DNA of 64,000 nt from CAZPQV01 sp964588705 (GTDB lineage: Bacteria; Bacteroidota; Bacteroidia; Flavobacteriales; Weeksellaceae): contig CAZPQV010000005.1 in the NCBI GenBank assembly GCA_964588705.1, positions 1 through 64,000 of the forward strand, read 5' to 3'. The notes beneath the pieces were generated by a model. That model saw nothing but the letters and a program-made list of their open reading frames with translations. It was not told the origin of the DNA and did not search any database. Below are positions 26,453 to 35,349 of this stretch, piece after piece. A program made the position numbers and the translations under genes. How positions within the stretch are numbered: the first letter of the stretch is position 1; each line of letters starts with the position of its first letter.

Positions 26453-27121
26453 ATGGTTTCTCTTCAGAATTTTGCTAAGTTTTTTCTAATTTTGGGAGCA
26501 GCAATGCTGGTTTCCTGCAACAGTGTGGATCAGAAACCGGTACAATTAAAATCAAATAAAATGAATATTGATAAAAATAATCTTGAATATATCGTATTTG
26601 GCGGCGGATGCTTTTGGTGTGTTGAAAGTTGTTTCAACATGTTGAAAGGTGTGGATGCTGCGGTTTCAGGATATTCGGGCGGACATAAGGCAAACCCAAC
26701 TTATGAAGAAGTTTGCACCGGAGAAACCGGACACGCAGAAGTAGTTCAGCTTGCCTACGATCCGAAAATCATTTCTTATGAACAGTTGATGGAAGTGTTT
26801 TTCTTCCTTCACGATCCAACCCAATTGAACAGACAGGGAAATGACATTGGAACACAATACCGTTCAGTAATTTTCTATAAAGATGATGCAGAGAAAACCA
26901 AAGCCGAAGCTGCATTGAAAAAATCGGAAGAATCAGGAAAATGGCCGGGGAAATACGTCACTGAATTTGCCAAGCTTGAGAAATTCTGGCCTGCGGAAGA
27001 ATATCATCAGGGATATTATTGGGAAAACCCAAATACACCGTATTGCTCGGCAGTTGTAGGTCCGAAGATTCAGAAATTTCAAAAATATTTTGGAGAGAAA
27101 GGTTGGTTAGAAACTGAATAG
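26453..27121 (+). CDS. msrA: Peptide-methionine (S)-S-oxide reductase, lipoprotein form
   Basis: Reduces methionine-S-sulfoxide in oxidised proteins. The 222-residue chain has an N-terminal lipoprotein signal with AAMLVSC (Cys22), so it probably acts in the periplasm rather than the cytoplasm. The catalytic motif GGGCFWCVESCFNMLKGV (about residues 49-66) carries the nucleophilic cysteine. SGYSGGHKANPTYEEVCTGETGHAEVV and EYHQGYYWENPNTPYCSAV are conserved MsrA blocks, the last with a candidate resolving cysteine. Single gene. Confidence 0.95.
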   Translation: MVSLQNFAKFFLILGAAMLVSCNSVDQKPVQLKSNKMNIDKNNLEYIVFGGGCFWCVESCFNMLKGVDAAVSGYSGGHKANPTYEEVCTGETGHAEVVQLAYDPKIISYEQLMEVFFFLHDPTQLNRQGNDIGTQYRSVIFYKDDAEKTKAEAALKKSEESGKWPGKYVTEFAKLEKFWPAEEYHQGYYWENPNTPYCSAVVGPKIQKFQKYFGEKGWLETE

Positions 27122-27125
27122 TAAC

Positions 27126-27177
27126 AGACCATTACGTTCATTAAGAAAATTTAAAAAACTTAATCGCTTAATGGTCT
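27126..27177. repeat. Imperfect palindromic repeat element (ACCATTAAG type), copy 1
   Basis: Left arm 27126-27145 (AGACCATTA then CATTAAG) and right arm 27159-27177 (CTTAATCGCTTAATGGTCT) form an imperfect inverted repeat. Further TTAATGG units follow to about 27184. A related element lies at 28877-28938. It may end both convergent transcripts (msrA and the DUF3267 gene). Confidence 0.55.
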
Positions 27178-27185
27178 TAATGGTT

Positions 27186-27743
27186 TCAAGCATCTTTCCT
27201 GTAAATCCAGCAACCGGCTTCGTTCGGGTGATCCTGAACATAGTCTTCGGGATTTTCTTTTTTGATGAGGTCGTAAATCATTAAATCGCCGGCAGCACCA
27301 CCACTTAAAATAATTCCGAAAATGGTGAGCAGCGCACTACCGGTTAGTAATCCGATAATTGCCGGAATAATTCCAACAAAAATCAATGGAGTCAAAAGTG
27401 CGATGGTGTATTGCTTTATTTTCAAAGGTTCTTTGCAGTGGGCATAAGGAGCAAGTGCTTTCCACATAATCCCGAATTTCACCGACCTGAAACCGTTTTT
27501 TGCATACCGTGCAAAGAAAATCCCATGAACCAGTTCGTGAAGGATAATTCCTGTAACAAACAAAAGAAAAGGAAAAGCATAATCGATAATTTTCTTTCCG
27601 GTTNNNNNNNNNNAAAGATAAGGAACTGCAAAAATTACCGCAAAGAAAATCAAGTAATAAAGTGCTTTCACATTGGCTTTTACAAGATCAATGGTCAGCA
27701 TTTCCTTTTCGTAATTTTCAAAATTCTTATCGTTCATAATCAA
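27186..27743 (-). CDS. DUF3267 putative membrane zinc protease (contains assembly gap)
   Basis: A protein of about 185 residues with several membrane helices and the zincin-like motif HELVHGIFF (about residue 68), typical of DUF3267 proteins that may be membrane metalloproteases. Ten N (27604-27613) interrupt the N-terminal helix region. The frame is sensible on both sides (FAVIFAVPYL before, TGKKIIDYAFPFLLF after), so the true gap is 10 bases or differs by a multiple of three. An ATG two codons inside (MNDKNF) is an alternative start. Function is inferred only from the motif. Confidence 0.75.
   Translation of the reverse strand: MIMNDKNFENYEKEMLTIDLVKANVKALYYLIFFAVIFAVPYLXXXXTGKKIIDYAFPFLLFVTGIILHELVHGIFFARYAKNGFRSVKFGIMWKALAPYAHCKEPLKIKQYTIALLTPLIFVGIIPAIIGLLTGSALLTIFGIILSGGAAGDLMIYDLIKKENPEDYVQDHPNEAGCWIYRKDA
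27604..27613. other. Assembly gap (ten N)
   Basis: Ten undetermined bases inside the DUF3267 gene. Confidence 1.
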
Positions 27744-27789
27744 ATTTACATTTTTTCACATGCTCCAACTCTCCCATTCTCCAACTCAA

Positions 27790-28239
27790 TTACTTTCTAA
27801 GCATCTCCGTGTGTGGAATATCGTCTTCCAGATATTTCTTTCCGGTATCTTCAAAGCCAAATTCATTATAGAATTTAAGTAGGTAATCCTGTGCAGAAAT
27901 CCTCACCGATGTGGTGTTAAACTTCGTTTTGATGCATTCTAACGCAATTTTCATCAACACTTTTCCCAGTTTCAAGTTCCTGAAATTCTGGTTAGTAAGC
28001 ACTCTTCCAATGGATGCTTCAGGATATTTTATTGCGGGTGCAAAAATTCTGCAGTAAGCAAGAAGTTCATTTCCTTTTTCAGCCCAAACGTGAATGGCTT
28101 TTTGGTCATAATCGTCCAGTTCTGGATAAGGACAGATTTGTTCTACCACAAAAACGTTTACTCTTTCCTTGAGAATTTTATAAAGTTCATCCGTAGAAAG
28201 TTGGTCGTAAGATTTTATTTTCCAGAAAATATCATTCAT
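27790..28239 (-). CDS. GNAT family N-acetyltransferase (ElaA-like)
   Basis: A 149-residue acetyltransferase. The N-terminal half ([30 protein letters not shown]) and the acidic [18 protein letters not shown] segment are typical of ElaA. The acetyl-CoA-binding motif region is [19 protein letters not shown] (about residues 87-105). The substrate is unknown. Its start overlaps the end of engB by 8 bp, so the two are translationally coupled. Confidence 0.88.
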   Translation of the reverse strand: MNDIFWKIKSYDQLSTDELYKILKERVNVFVVEQICPYPELDDYDQKAIHVWAEKGNELLAYCRIFAPAIKYPEASIGRVLTNQNFRNLKLGKVLMKIALECIKTKFNTTSVRISAQDYLLKFYNEFGFEDTGKKYLEDDIPHTEMLRK

Positions 28240-28855
28240 CGAAACGGACTTTATTTTTCTTTAAAAAACTGTTGGTTTCATCAATAAACTTCAGAATATC
28301 GTCACCACCTTCTTTTTTCTCAGCAGACGTAAGGTACATCTGTGGAAGTTCTTCCCAATATTTGAGAAGTTCGGTTTGGTAAGTTTCAATATTTTTTAAT
28401 GCGGCATTTGGTTTTAGTTTATCGGCTTTGGTAAAAACAATTGAAAACGGAATTCCGCTTTCTCCACACCACTGCATAAACTCCACATCAATTTTTTGCG
28501 GACTGTGCCGTGAATCCACTAAAACAAAAAGATTAACGAGATTTTTTCGGTTGAGAATATAATTGGTAATCAGTTTTTCAAAATCCTTTCTTATTACTTT
28601 AGAAACTCTGGCGTAGCCATAACCCGGCAAATCGGTAAGGTACCATTCTTCATTTACCAAGAAATGATTGATAAGTTGCGTTTTCCCTGGTGTTCCTGAA
28701 GTTTTTGCCAAATCTTTATGGTTCACCATCGCATTAATCAGCGACGATTTTCCAACATTGGAACGCCCGATGAAAGCATATTCCGGGAGGTTAGGCTCAG
28801 GGCATTCCTGCCATTTCCCAGAACTTTTTACAAACTCTGCACTTTTTATAACCAT
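28232..28855 (-). CDS. engB: Ribosome biogenesis GTP-binding protein EngB (YihA/YsxC)
   Basis: An essential GTPase in large ribosomal subunit assembly. The 207-residue protein has G1 [14 protein letters not shown] (about residues 30-43), G3 DLPGYGYA (about 75), G4 TKADKL and the family-specific N-terminus with the motif [11 protein letters not shown]. It lies upstream of the coupled acetyltransferase gene. Confidence 0.96.
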   Translation of the reverse strand: MVIKSAEFVKSSGKWQECPEPNLPEYAFIGRSNVGKSSLINAMVNHKDLAKTSGTPGKTQLINHFLVNEEWYLTDLPGYGYARVSKVIRKDFEKLITNYILNRKNLVNLFVLVDSRHSPQKIDVEFMQWCGESGIPFSIVFTKADKLKPNAALKNIETYQTELLKYWEELPQMYLTSAEKKEGGDDILKFIDETNSFLKKNKVRFDE

Positions 28856-28876
28856 TTTTAAAATTCTAAAATAAAA

Positions 28877-28938
28877 AAACCATCAAGAAATTAAGTTTTT
28901 AAGTTCAGCAACCTATCCTCTTACTTTCTTAATGGTTT
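28877..28938. repeat. Imperfect palindromic repeat element (ACCATTAAG type), copy 2
   Basis: Left arm 28877-28895 (AAACCATCAAGAAATTAAG) and right arm 28920-28938 (CTTACTTTCTTAATGGTTT) are complementary at 17 of 19 positions around a 24-bp centre. It shares the CCATTAAG theme with the element at 27126-27177. It lies between the alpha/beta-hydrolase gene and engB, in the same orientation relative to both. Confidence 0.6.
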
Positions 28939-28954
28939 AAAAGTATGAAATTTT

Positions 28955-29716
28955 TTATTTTCTCGACTGCAGCCAGTTGTAAAGAATATCATTGAATTCT
29001 TCCGGCTTTTCCATCATCGCAGCATGTCCGCATTTATCAATCCAGAATAAATCGGAATCTGGAATCAATCGGTCCATTTCAATCGCAACTTCCGGCGGAG
29101 TAACGTTATCCTGTTTTCCCCAAATAATGCAGGTAGGAACTTTTATATTCCCAAGTTCCTTTTCCATATTGTGCTTAATAGCGCTTCGGGCAAGCATCAC
29201 GGTTTTAATGCCTTTTCCTCGGTCGTTTACCACAGAAAATACTTCATCCACAAGTTCTTCTGTCGCAACTTCAGGATCGTAGAAAACTTCCTGTGCTTTC
29301 TTTTTAATATAATCTCGGTCGTTTTTTCTTGGGAAACTGTCGCCGAAAGAACGTTCATAAAGCCCTGAACTTCCTGTTAAAACAAGATGTTTCACAAGCT
29401 CGGGTCTTGCAAGGGTAAGGATTAAACCAATGTGTCCGCCCATCGAATTTCCTACAATGGTTGCAGGTTGGCCAACTTCGTCTTCAATAAACTTGGCAAC
29501 AAATTTTGCAATACTTGTAAGATTGGTGTTCAGAACCGGCAAATCGTAAATCGGAAGTTCCGGAAAGAACACTTTATATCCTTTCGAAGAAAAATAATCA
29601 ATCAGGCTTGTGAAATTGCTTAAACCGCCCATCAATCCTTGAAGGAGGACAATAGGCTCGCCGTCACCTTTTTCTACAAAATTATATTTTCTTTCTTTTT
29701 TGGTTTTGAATAACAT
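28955..29716 (-). CDS. Alpha/beta-fold hydrolase
   Basis: A 253-residue hydrolase. The oxyanion segment is EPIVLLQGLMGGLSNF (about residues 19-34), the nucleophile elbow VGNSMGGHIGLIL (Ser near residue 92), the acid in IIWGKQDNVTPPEVA (about 199) and the His in DKCGHAAMMEKPEEFN (about 229). The substrate is unknown; the fold resembles esterases and C-C hydrolases. It is transcribed divergently from the dcw cluster. Confidence 0.88.
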   Translation of the reverse strand: MLFKTKKERKYNFVEKGDGEPIVLLQGLMGGLSNFTSLIDYFSSKGYKVFFPELPIYDLPVLNTNLTSIAKFVAKFIEDEVGQPATIVGNSMGGHIGLILTLARPELVKHLVLTGSSGLYERSFGDSFPRKNDRDYIKKKAQEVFYDPEVATEELVDEVFSVVNDRGKGIKTVMLARSAIKHNMEKELGNIKVPTCIIWGKQDNVTPPEVAIEMDRLIPDSDLFWIDKCGHAAMMEKPEEFNDILYNWLQSRK

Positions 29717-29744
29717 AAAGCGCTTTCTAGCAGAGGCAAAAATA

Positions 29745-29752
29745 CAAATTTA
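29745..29752 (-). promoter_or_regulatory. -7 promoter element for the alpha/beta-hydrolase gene
   Basis: The minus strand reads TAAATTTG, an exact TAnnTTTG, 29 bp upstream of the ATG. A TTTG (29768-29771 on the minus strand) precedes it with a 15-nt spacer, shorter than the norm. Confidence 0.45.
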
Positions 29753-29920
29753 GCACCATAATTATATCAAAAATATGCTAAAGAATAAAATTAACGAAAA
29801 AACTGGAAATATTAGATAAAATAATTTAAAAAAGTAAGTAAAGCAGAGTTTTTTCTTAACCTGTTTTAAATCAAAGATTTATACGTGAAATCGAAAAGTT
29901 ATACACAAAAAGTCAAAAAG

Positions 29921-29945
29921 TGGGAAAAAGTGGGAATTTTTGGAA
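29921..29945 (+). promoter_or_regulatory. MraZ operator upstream of the dcw cluster
   Basis: TGGGA at 29921, TGGGA at 29931 and TGGAA at 29941 form a direct repeat with an exact 10-bp period. MraZ is known to bind three or four TGGGN units separated by 5 bp, and these sit in front of mraZ itself. The last unit has one mismatch. The operator ends 9 bp before the -7 box, so MraZ binding would block RNA polymerase. Confidence 0.85.
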
Positions 29946-29954
29946 ATATTTATA

Positions 29955-29962
29955 TAAATTTG
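29955..29962 (+). promoter_or_regulatory. -7 promoter element for the dcw cluster
   Basis: TAAATTTG (exact TAnnTTTG) lies 6 bp before the preferred mraZ ATG at 29969, so the transcript may have a very short or no leader. The MraZ repeats occupy the -33 region. Confidence 0.5.
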
Positions 29963-29968
29963 TCCCAA

Positions 29969-30433
29969 ATGAAGAATTTTATCGGCACATACGAATGTAA
30001 GATTGACGATAAAGGCCGTCTGAAAATACCTTCCTCACTTGCCAAGCAAATGGAAGGATTTGGTGATGAGGCCTTTGTTGTAAAGCGTTCTGTGTTCCAA
30101 AACTGTCTGGAGGTTTATCCGATGAAACATTGGGAAAAACTGATGACAAAGATAAACGGACTGAACCGTTTTGTGAAGAAAAATGCCGACTTCATTAGAA
30201 TGTTTACAGCCGGAGTGAAAACTGTGGAACTTGATAATGCGGGAAGAATACAGATTTCCAAAGATCTGACTGTTTTTGCAAATCTTACAAAAGAAGTAGT
30301 GGTAACCAGTGCTGGAGCGTTGTTTGAGATTTGGGATAAAGCGGCTTATGAAGAAGTGATTGCAACTTCTGAGGAAGATTTCGCAAAATTGGCCGAAGAG
30401 GTGATGGGAAACATTAACCTTGAGGATTTGTAA
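29969..30433 (+). CDS. mraZ: Division/cell wall cluster transcriptional repressor MraZ
   Basis: A 154-residue DNA-binding protein with two AbrB-like SpoVT folds: GTYECKIDDKGRLKIPSSL (about residues 5-23) and the second repeat TVELDNAGRIQISKDL (about 87-102). It controls its own cluster through the TGGGN repeats just upstream. The start was placed at ATG 29969 because MKNFIGTYECKIDDKGR is the conserved N-terminus. An in-frame GTG at 29885 would add 28 residues encoded across the operator and promoter. It is the first gene of the dcw operon; rsmH follows after 42 bp. Confidence 0.95.
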   Translation: MKNFIGTYECKIDDKGRLKIPSSLAKQMEGFGDEAFVVKRSVFQNCLEVYPMKHWEKLMTKINGLNRFVKKNADFIRMFTAGVKTVELDNAGRIQISKDLTVFANLTKEVVVTSAGALFEIWDKAAYEEVIATSEEDFAKLAEEVMGNINLEDL

Positions 30434-30475
30434 GAACGAGTTTTTGTAAAAAGAAACTTAAAAATAAAAACATAA

Positions 30476-31369
30476 GTGTATCACAACCCCGTTTTGTTGC
30501 AGCAGAGTGTAGATGATTTAGTAACGAATCCTGACGGAATTTATGTGGACTGCACTTTTGGGGGAGGAGGTCATTCGAGAGAAATTCTTAAAAGGCTTTC
30601 AGATAAAGGAAAGTTATATGGTTTCGACCAGGATTTAGACGCTCTTAAAAATACAGTGGATGATCCGAGATTTACGCTCATCAATCAGAATTTCAGATTT
30701 CTTGAAAATTCACTTTTGATGTATGGCGTTTCTCAGGTTGATGGCGTTTTGGCAGATTTGGGAGTTTCGTCGCACCAGTTTGATGAGGCAGACAGAGGTT
30801 TTTCTACACGAAGCAATGCGCCTCTCGATATGCGGATGAATGTCATGCAGAGCCTTGATGCGAAAAAGGTGATTAATGAATATGAAGAGGAACATCTGGC
30901 AGATATCTTTTACCATTACGGTGAACTGAGGGAAGCGAGAAAATTAGCAAGAGAAATCGTTCATCAGCGTAAAAGCAAAACGATAGAAACGACAGAGGAT
31001 TTAAAAAATCTTTTCAGTTTCATTCCGCCGCATAAACAGAACAAGTTTTTTGCTCAGGTTTTTCAGGCGGTAAGAATTGAGGTCAATCAGGAACTGGAAG
31101 TGCTGAAGGAAATGCTTCTTCAGGCATACAGAATTCTGAAACCGGGCGGAAGACTGGTCGTGATTTCGTATCACTCACTCGAAGACAGACTGGTAAAGCG
31201 CTTCCTGAAAAACGGAATGTTTGAAGGAGAGCCTGAAAGAGATGTTTACGGAAATTATGATAAGGCTTTTGAATTAATTAAAAATAAGGCCACTATTCCG
31301 GACGATAAAGAAATTGAAGAAAACTCACGCGCACGAAGTGCAAAGATGAGAACTGGAATAAAGAATTAG
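30476..31369 (+). CDS. rsmH: 16S rRNA (cytosine(1402)-N(4))-methyltransferase
   Basis: Methylates C1402 of 16S rRNA in the decoding site with S-adenosylmethionine. The 297-residue protein begins with a GTG start (MYHNPVLLQQSVDDL). Motifs: DCTFGGGGHSREIL (SAM loop, about residues 25-38), FDQDLDAL (about 54), DGVLADLGVSSHQFD (about 88-102) and VISYHSLEDRLVKRF near the C-terminus. It is the conventional second gene of dcw. Confidence 0.97.
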   Translation: MYHNPVLLQQSVDDLVTNPDGIYVDCTFGGGGHSREILKRLSDKGKLYGFDQDLDALKNTVDDPRFTLINQNFRFLENSLLMYGVSQVDGVLADLGVSSHQFDEADRGFSTRSNAPLDMRMNVMQSLDAKKVINEYEEEHLADIFYHYGELREARKLAREIVHQRKSKTIETTEDLKNLFSFIPPHKQNKFFAQVFQAVRIEVNQELEVLKEMLLQAYRILKPGGRLVVISYHSLEDRLVKRFLKNGMFEGEPERDVYGNYDKAFELIKNKATIPDDKEIEENSRARSAKMRTGIKN

Positions 31370-31371
31370 AA

Positions 31372-31435
31372 AGTGAATTTTCCTTAAGAAGTGAATGGTG
31401 ATTCACAGTAAAACAAATTCACATAAAATAATTGA
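31372..31435. repeat. AGTGAAT-type heptamer and palindrome element between rsmH and ftsL
   Basis: AGTGAAT at 31372-31378 and 31390-31396, followed by GGTGATT and a TTCAC complement, plus a further AATTCACAT near 31416. It resembles the element between murE and mraY (35282-35330) and, like it, lies just upstream of the sequence AATTGACC. Confidence 0.5.
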
Positions 31436-31456
31436 CCGCGCAAGCGATTGACAATT

Positions 31457-31822
31457 TTGGCAAAGAGAACAAGAACATATAAACCTAAAAAAAAACTGAC
31501 GTTCATCGATATTGTAAAGGGAAACTTCCTGAACAGAGATGAACTGAAAGCCCATTATAAATATTTTCTGCTGCTTTTTGCCCTGATGATGATCATGATT
31601 TACAGCAACCATCTCGTAAATCAGAAAATAGAAAGAGTAAATGCCCTGAAAGAACAGGCAGAAGAATATAAATCGAGAAACGCTTACGCACAAAGCCGCC
31701 TCATAAAAGTAAAAATGGAGTCTGAACTCGGAAAAGAAATGATTACAGACTCATTAATGACATTAGAAAGCCATCCGCACAAACTACTGATAAAACTGGA
31801 CAGCACAGATGCAAAAAAATGA
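31457..31822 (+). CDS. ftsL: FtsL-like cell division protein
   Basis: A bitopic division protein of about 121 residues: a basic cytoplasmic N-terminus (MAKRTRTYKPKKK), one membrane helix (about residues 38-56, FLLLFALMMIMIYSNHLV) and a periplasmic coiled-coil (VNQKIERVNALKEQAEEYKS). FtsL works with FtsQ/FtsB to activate septal peptidoglycan synthesis. There is no ATG: TTG at 31457 gives the expected MAKR start; an earlier TTG at 31448 would add three residues. It overlaps the next gene by 14 bp. Confidence 0.85.
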   Translation: MAKRTRTYKPKKKLTFIDIVKGNFLNRDELKAHYKYFLLLFALMMIMIYSNHLVNQKIERVNALKEQAEEYKSRNAYAQSRLIKVKMESELGKEMITDSLMTLESHPHKLLIKLDSTDAKK

Positions 31823-33797
31823 ATACGACATTAAGCGCAAAAGAACCTTAAAGTGGGGATATTTCTTCGCTTTGGTAGCCTTTGTCTTATTTGCTGTCTT
31901 TCTTGGCAGAATTATTTTACTTCAGAATACTAATGTTGAAGAGATTCGGGAAGATTACATCAACAAAAATTATCGCAACGCCACACTGAAAGCAGCCAGA
32001 GGAAATCTTTACGCTTCAGACGGTTCCATTCTCGCAACCACCGTGATGCGCTACGACATCTATATTGATTTCAAGGTAATTCGCGATACGGCTTACGCCA
32101 ATAATATTGGTCCGCTTACTGATTCTTTAAGCCAAATGTTTGGCAAACCAAGAAGTTATTTCAGAGCAAAATTCGATACACAAAAGGAAAAAGGAAACCA
32201 GTATTACAGTTTGGTTCGCGGTCTCGATTTTGACGAATACGACAGAATCCGCCAGTTTCCACTTTTCAAAAGGGGCAAAAACAGAGGAGGTTTTATTGTT
32301 GACAGAAATTACAAGCGAGAACTGGCAACGACAGAAATCGGTGCCGGAACCATTGGTATGGATGATCACCGTGGAAAATCCGGTTTAGAATCTGCTTTTT
32401 CAGAATATTTAAGCGGAAAAGACGGAACACGCCTTGAACAAAGAATCAACTCTGCCCAATGGAAACCCATTGATTTCTGGAAAGTAAAAGAACCTGTTGA
32501 TGGACAGGATGTTTACACAACATTGGATTTAAGAATTCAGGATATTGCTCATTCGGCTTTGGAAAAACAGTTAGTTGAGTTCAATGCTGATCACGGAAGT
32601 GTTTTGGTAATGGAAGTAGCCACCGGAAAAGTTCGCGCAATGGTTAATCTTCGCCGAACAGAACCGGGAATTTATGTTGATGCTTACAACTACGCTCTGA
32701 AAGACGCTACAGAACCGGGCTCAACGTTTAAAACGGTATCTCTTTTGGCTGCAATGGATGACGGTTTTATTGATGAAAATACTACCGTTAACATCGGAAA
32801 CGGTGTTTGGTCTTATGCCGGACAAAGGGTTACAGACGGTCACGGAGGCGGGACTTACGACATCAGTGATGTTTTGGCAAAATCGAGTAACGTAGGTTCA
32901 GCGAAGCTGATTACAAAATTTTATGGCGAGAAACCCCAAGTGTTCTTAGACCATTTAAGAAGATGGAAAATGTTCGATAAAATGGATATTGAACTTCCGG
33001 GTATTACCAAACCATACATTCAAACACCGGAAAGTGAAAGATGGAGCAAAGGTGCTTTGGCATCGCTTTCATTCGGATATGCATCCAGATTCAATCTGCT
33101 ACAACTAACGACTTTCTACAACGGAATTGCCAATAACGGAAAAATGGTAAAACCACTTTTCATCGATAAAATTATGAAGGACGGAAAAGTTCTTTATGAA
33201 GCAAAACCTGAGGTAATGGTTAATAAAATGGCATCAAAAGAGGCGATTCAGATGATGACATCGGCATTAACCAAAGCGGTAGAGAAAGGAACGGCACGAA
33301 GTATTTTCACGCCAAACCTTAAAATGGCTGGAAAAACCGGAACCGCAAGATTTGAATATTGGAAGCCGGGACCACCGAAATATCAGGCATCTTTTGCAGG
33401 ATTTTATCCTTCAGACAATCCGAAATATACTTGCATCGTGATGGTAAATCAGCCGGATAATTCAAAGAGTTACTACGGTTCAACGGTTGCAGCACCTGTA
33501 TTTAAAGAGATTGCAGGAAAAACCTTCTTGAAAACGCCGCAAAACATCGAACAGGAATTATTGGTTGATAAAAAAGTGGATTTATCTAAAATGACCGCTC
33601 CAAATGTGAAAGTTGCCATCAACGGAAGTACGATGCCAAAAGTGGTTGGTCTTGTTGGGAAGAACGTTATTCCTCAACTTGAAAATGCGGGATACAGAGT
33701 GGATTATAAAGGCGTTGGGAGAATCAGAGAACAATTTCCACTTGAAGGAACAGTGATCAATAAAAACCAAAGAATTTATCTGCAGTTGCAGAATTAA
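31809..33797 (+). CDS. Penicillin-binding protein, FtsI/Spo VD type with PASTA domain
   Basis: Septal peptidoglycan transpeptidase. At 662 residues it has an N-terminal membrane anchor (about 14-36), a PBP dimerisation domain and a transpeptidase domain with the active-site SxxK in EPGSTFKTVSLLAAM (about residues 302-316), SSN (AKSSNVGSAKL) and KTG (KMAGKTGTARFEYW). A C-terminal PASTA domain (about 600-662, MPKVVGLVGKNVIPQLENAG) follows, unusual for Gram-negatives outside this phylum. Its position between ftsL and murE matches ftsI. Confidence 0.94.
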   Translation: MQKNEYDIKRKRTLKWGYFFALVAFVLFAVFLGRIILLQNTNVEEIREDYINKNYRNATLKAARGNLYASDGSILATTVMRYDIYIDFKVIRDTAYANNIGPLTDSLSQMFGKPRSYFRAKFDTQKEKGNQYYSLVRGLDFDEYDRIRQFPLFKRGKNRGGFIVDRNYKRELATTEIGAGTIGMDDHRGKSGLESAFSEYLSGKDGTRLEQRINSAQWKPIDFWKVKEPVDGQDVYTTLDLRIQDIAHSALEKQLVEFNADHGSVLVMEVATGKVRAMVNLRRTEPGIYVDAYNYALKDATEPGSTFKTVSLLAAMDDGFIDENTTVNIGNGVWSYAGQRVTDGHGGGTYDISDVLAKSSNVGSAKLITKFYGEKPQVFLDHLRRWKMFDKMDIELPGITKPYIQTPESERWSKGALASLSFGYASRFNLLQLTTFYNGIANNGKMVKPLFIDKIMKDGKVLYEAKPEVMVNKMASKEAIQMMTSALTKAVEKGTARSIFTPNLKMAGKTGTARFEYWKPGPPKYQASFAGFYPSDNPKYTCIVMVNQPDNSKSYYGSTVAAPVFKEIAGKTFLKTPQNIEQELLVDKKVDLSKMTAPNVKVAINGSTMPKVVGLVGKNVIPQLENAGYRVDYKGVGRIREQFPLEGTVINKNQRIYLQLQN

Positions 33798-33800
33798 GAT

Positions 33801-35261
33801 ATGAACCTTACAGAACTACTAAACAGAATTCCAACTTTAGAAACTCACGGTGATATGAGCCGCGAGGTTTCCGGAATTGTTTTCGACAGCAGAAAAGCCG
33901 TTGAAAATTCTCTGTATGTAGCAATAAAAGGAACGGTTTCCGACGGACATTCCTTTATTGATTCTTCTGTGGAAAAAGGTGCAAATATTATTGTTTGTGA
34001 AGTTTTCCCTGAAAATTTAAAGGAGAATATTACTTATATCAAAGTGAAGGATTCCTCAAAAGTCTTAGGGCAACTGGCTTCCAATTTTTACGGAAAACCT
34101 TCAGAACAACTGACTTTAGTAGGAATTACAGGAACAAACGGAAAGACTTCTGCATCTACACTTTTGTTTGATGTTTTCACAAAGTTAGGTTTCAAATGTG
34201 CTTTGATTTCTACGGTGGAATATCGAATTGCAGATGAGGTTATTCCTTCCACACATACAACACCGGATGTTGTAACACTCAATCAGATGCTGGCAAAAGC
34301 GGTTTATGAAGGCTGCGAATACGCATTCATGGAAGTGAGTTCTCACGGCATTCATCAGAACAGAACCGAAGGTTTACATTTCAAAATCGGTGGTTTTACC
34401 AATATCACTCACGATCATTTGGATTATCATAAAACCTTTGATGAGTATCTGAAAACCAAGAAAAGATTTTTTGATGAACTGCCACAGGATTATGTTGCGA
34501 TTACCAATCTTGATGATAAAAATGGGAACATCATGCTTCAGAATACGAAGGCAAAAAAAGTTTCCCACGCCCTGAAAACCATGGCAGATTATCACGGAAA
34601 GATTTTGGAAGTGGATTTCAACGGAATGCTGCTGAATTTTAATGGAAGGGAATTTTGGTCGAAACTTACCGGAAAATTCAATGCCTATAATATGCTTTTG
34701 GTTTTTGCGGTAGCGGTTGAGCTGGGATTTAATGAGGATGATGTTTTACAGGCAATGTCAACTCTGAAAAGGGTTAACGGAAGATTCGAAACTATTAAAT
34801 CGCCTTCCGGAATTTACTTTGTCGTGGATTATGCACATACGCCGGATGCTTTGGAAAATGTACTGGACAGCATCAATGAAATCCGTACTAAAAATGAAAG
34901 ACTGATTACGGTTTTTGGTTGCGGTGGCGACAGAGATCATGCAAAACGTCCTGAAATGGGAAAAATTGCTACAAGAAAATCAACATTAGCAATCATTACA
35001 TCGGATAATCCAAGGACGGAAAATCCGGCGGAAATTATAAAAGAAATTGAACAGGGCGTTGAAGCGCAGAATTACAGCAAATACACTTCAATTCCCGACA
35101 GAAAAGACGCCATTAAAATGGCAATAAAATTTGCAGAACCGAAGGATATCATTTTGGTTGCCGGAAAAGGCCACGAAACTTATCAGGAAATCGATGGAGA
35201 AAGACATCATTTTGATGATAAGGAAGTTATCGAAGAACTTTTAAAAATTATGGGGAAGTAG
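33801..35261 (+). CDS. murE: UDP-N-acetylmuramoyl-L-alanyl-D-glutamate--2,6-diaminopimelate ligase
   Basis: Adds the third amino acid to the peptidoglycan stem peptide, using ATP. The 486-residue protein has VGITGTNGKTSASTLLF (P-loop, about residues 108-124), EVSSHGIHQNR, the DHLDYHKTFDEY segment and VVDYAHTPDALENVL. The specificity motif DNPR (TSDNPRTENPAEII, about residue 410) predicts meso-diaminopimelate as the substrate. It follows the PBP gene by 3 bp. A heptamer-repeat tract separates it from mraY. Confidence 0.97.
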   Translation: MNLTELLNRIPTLETHGDMSREVSGIVFDSRKAVENSLYVAIKGTVSDGHSFIDSSVEKGANIIVCEVFPENLKENITYIKVKDSSKVLGQLASNFYGKPSEQLTLVGITGTNGKTSASTLLFDVFTKLGFKCALISTVEYRIADEVIPSTHTTPDVVTLNQMLAKAVYEGCEYAFMEVSSHGIHQNRTEGLHFKIGGFTNITHDHLDYHKTFDEYLKTKKRFFDELPQDYVAITNLDDKNGNIMLQNTKAKKVSHALKTMADYHGKILEVDFNGMLLNFNGREFWSKLTGKFNAYNMLLVFAVAVELGFNEDDVLQAMSTLKRVNGRFETIKSPSGIYFVVDYAHTPDALENVLDSINEIRTKNERLITVFGCGGDRDHAKRPEMGKIATRKSTLAIITSDNPRTENPAEIIKEIEQGVEAQNYSKYTSIPDRKDAIKMAIKFAEPKDIILVAGKGHETYQEIDGERHHFDDKEVIEELLKIMGK

Positions 35262-35281
35262 CAATAGTGAATCTGCTTTAC

Positions 35282-35330
35282 AGTGAATGGTGAATTCACA
35301 ATTCACTCGAAGAAACTCACTCGAAGAAAT
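35282..35330. repeat. Seven in-phase heptamers between murE and mraY
   Basis: The 49 bp divide exactly into AGTGAAT GGTGAAT (35282-35295), TCACAAT TCACTCG (35296-35309), AAGAAAC TCACTCG (35310-35323) and AAGAAAT (35324-35330). The two halves contain a 14-bp tandem (TCACTCGAAGAAAC/T) and a GTGAATTCAC palindrome. Another AGTGAAT lies at 35266-35272. It is the only large spacer within murE-mraY. Confidence 0.7.
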
Positions 35331-35349
35331 TGACCTTTAAAAAAGATAT

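Noticed and set aside
29885..29968. Upstream GTG start extending MraZ by 28 residues
   Set aside because: The extension covers the MraZ operator and promoter, and the conserved N-terminus begins at 29969.
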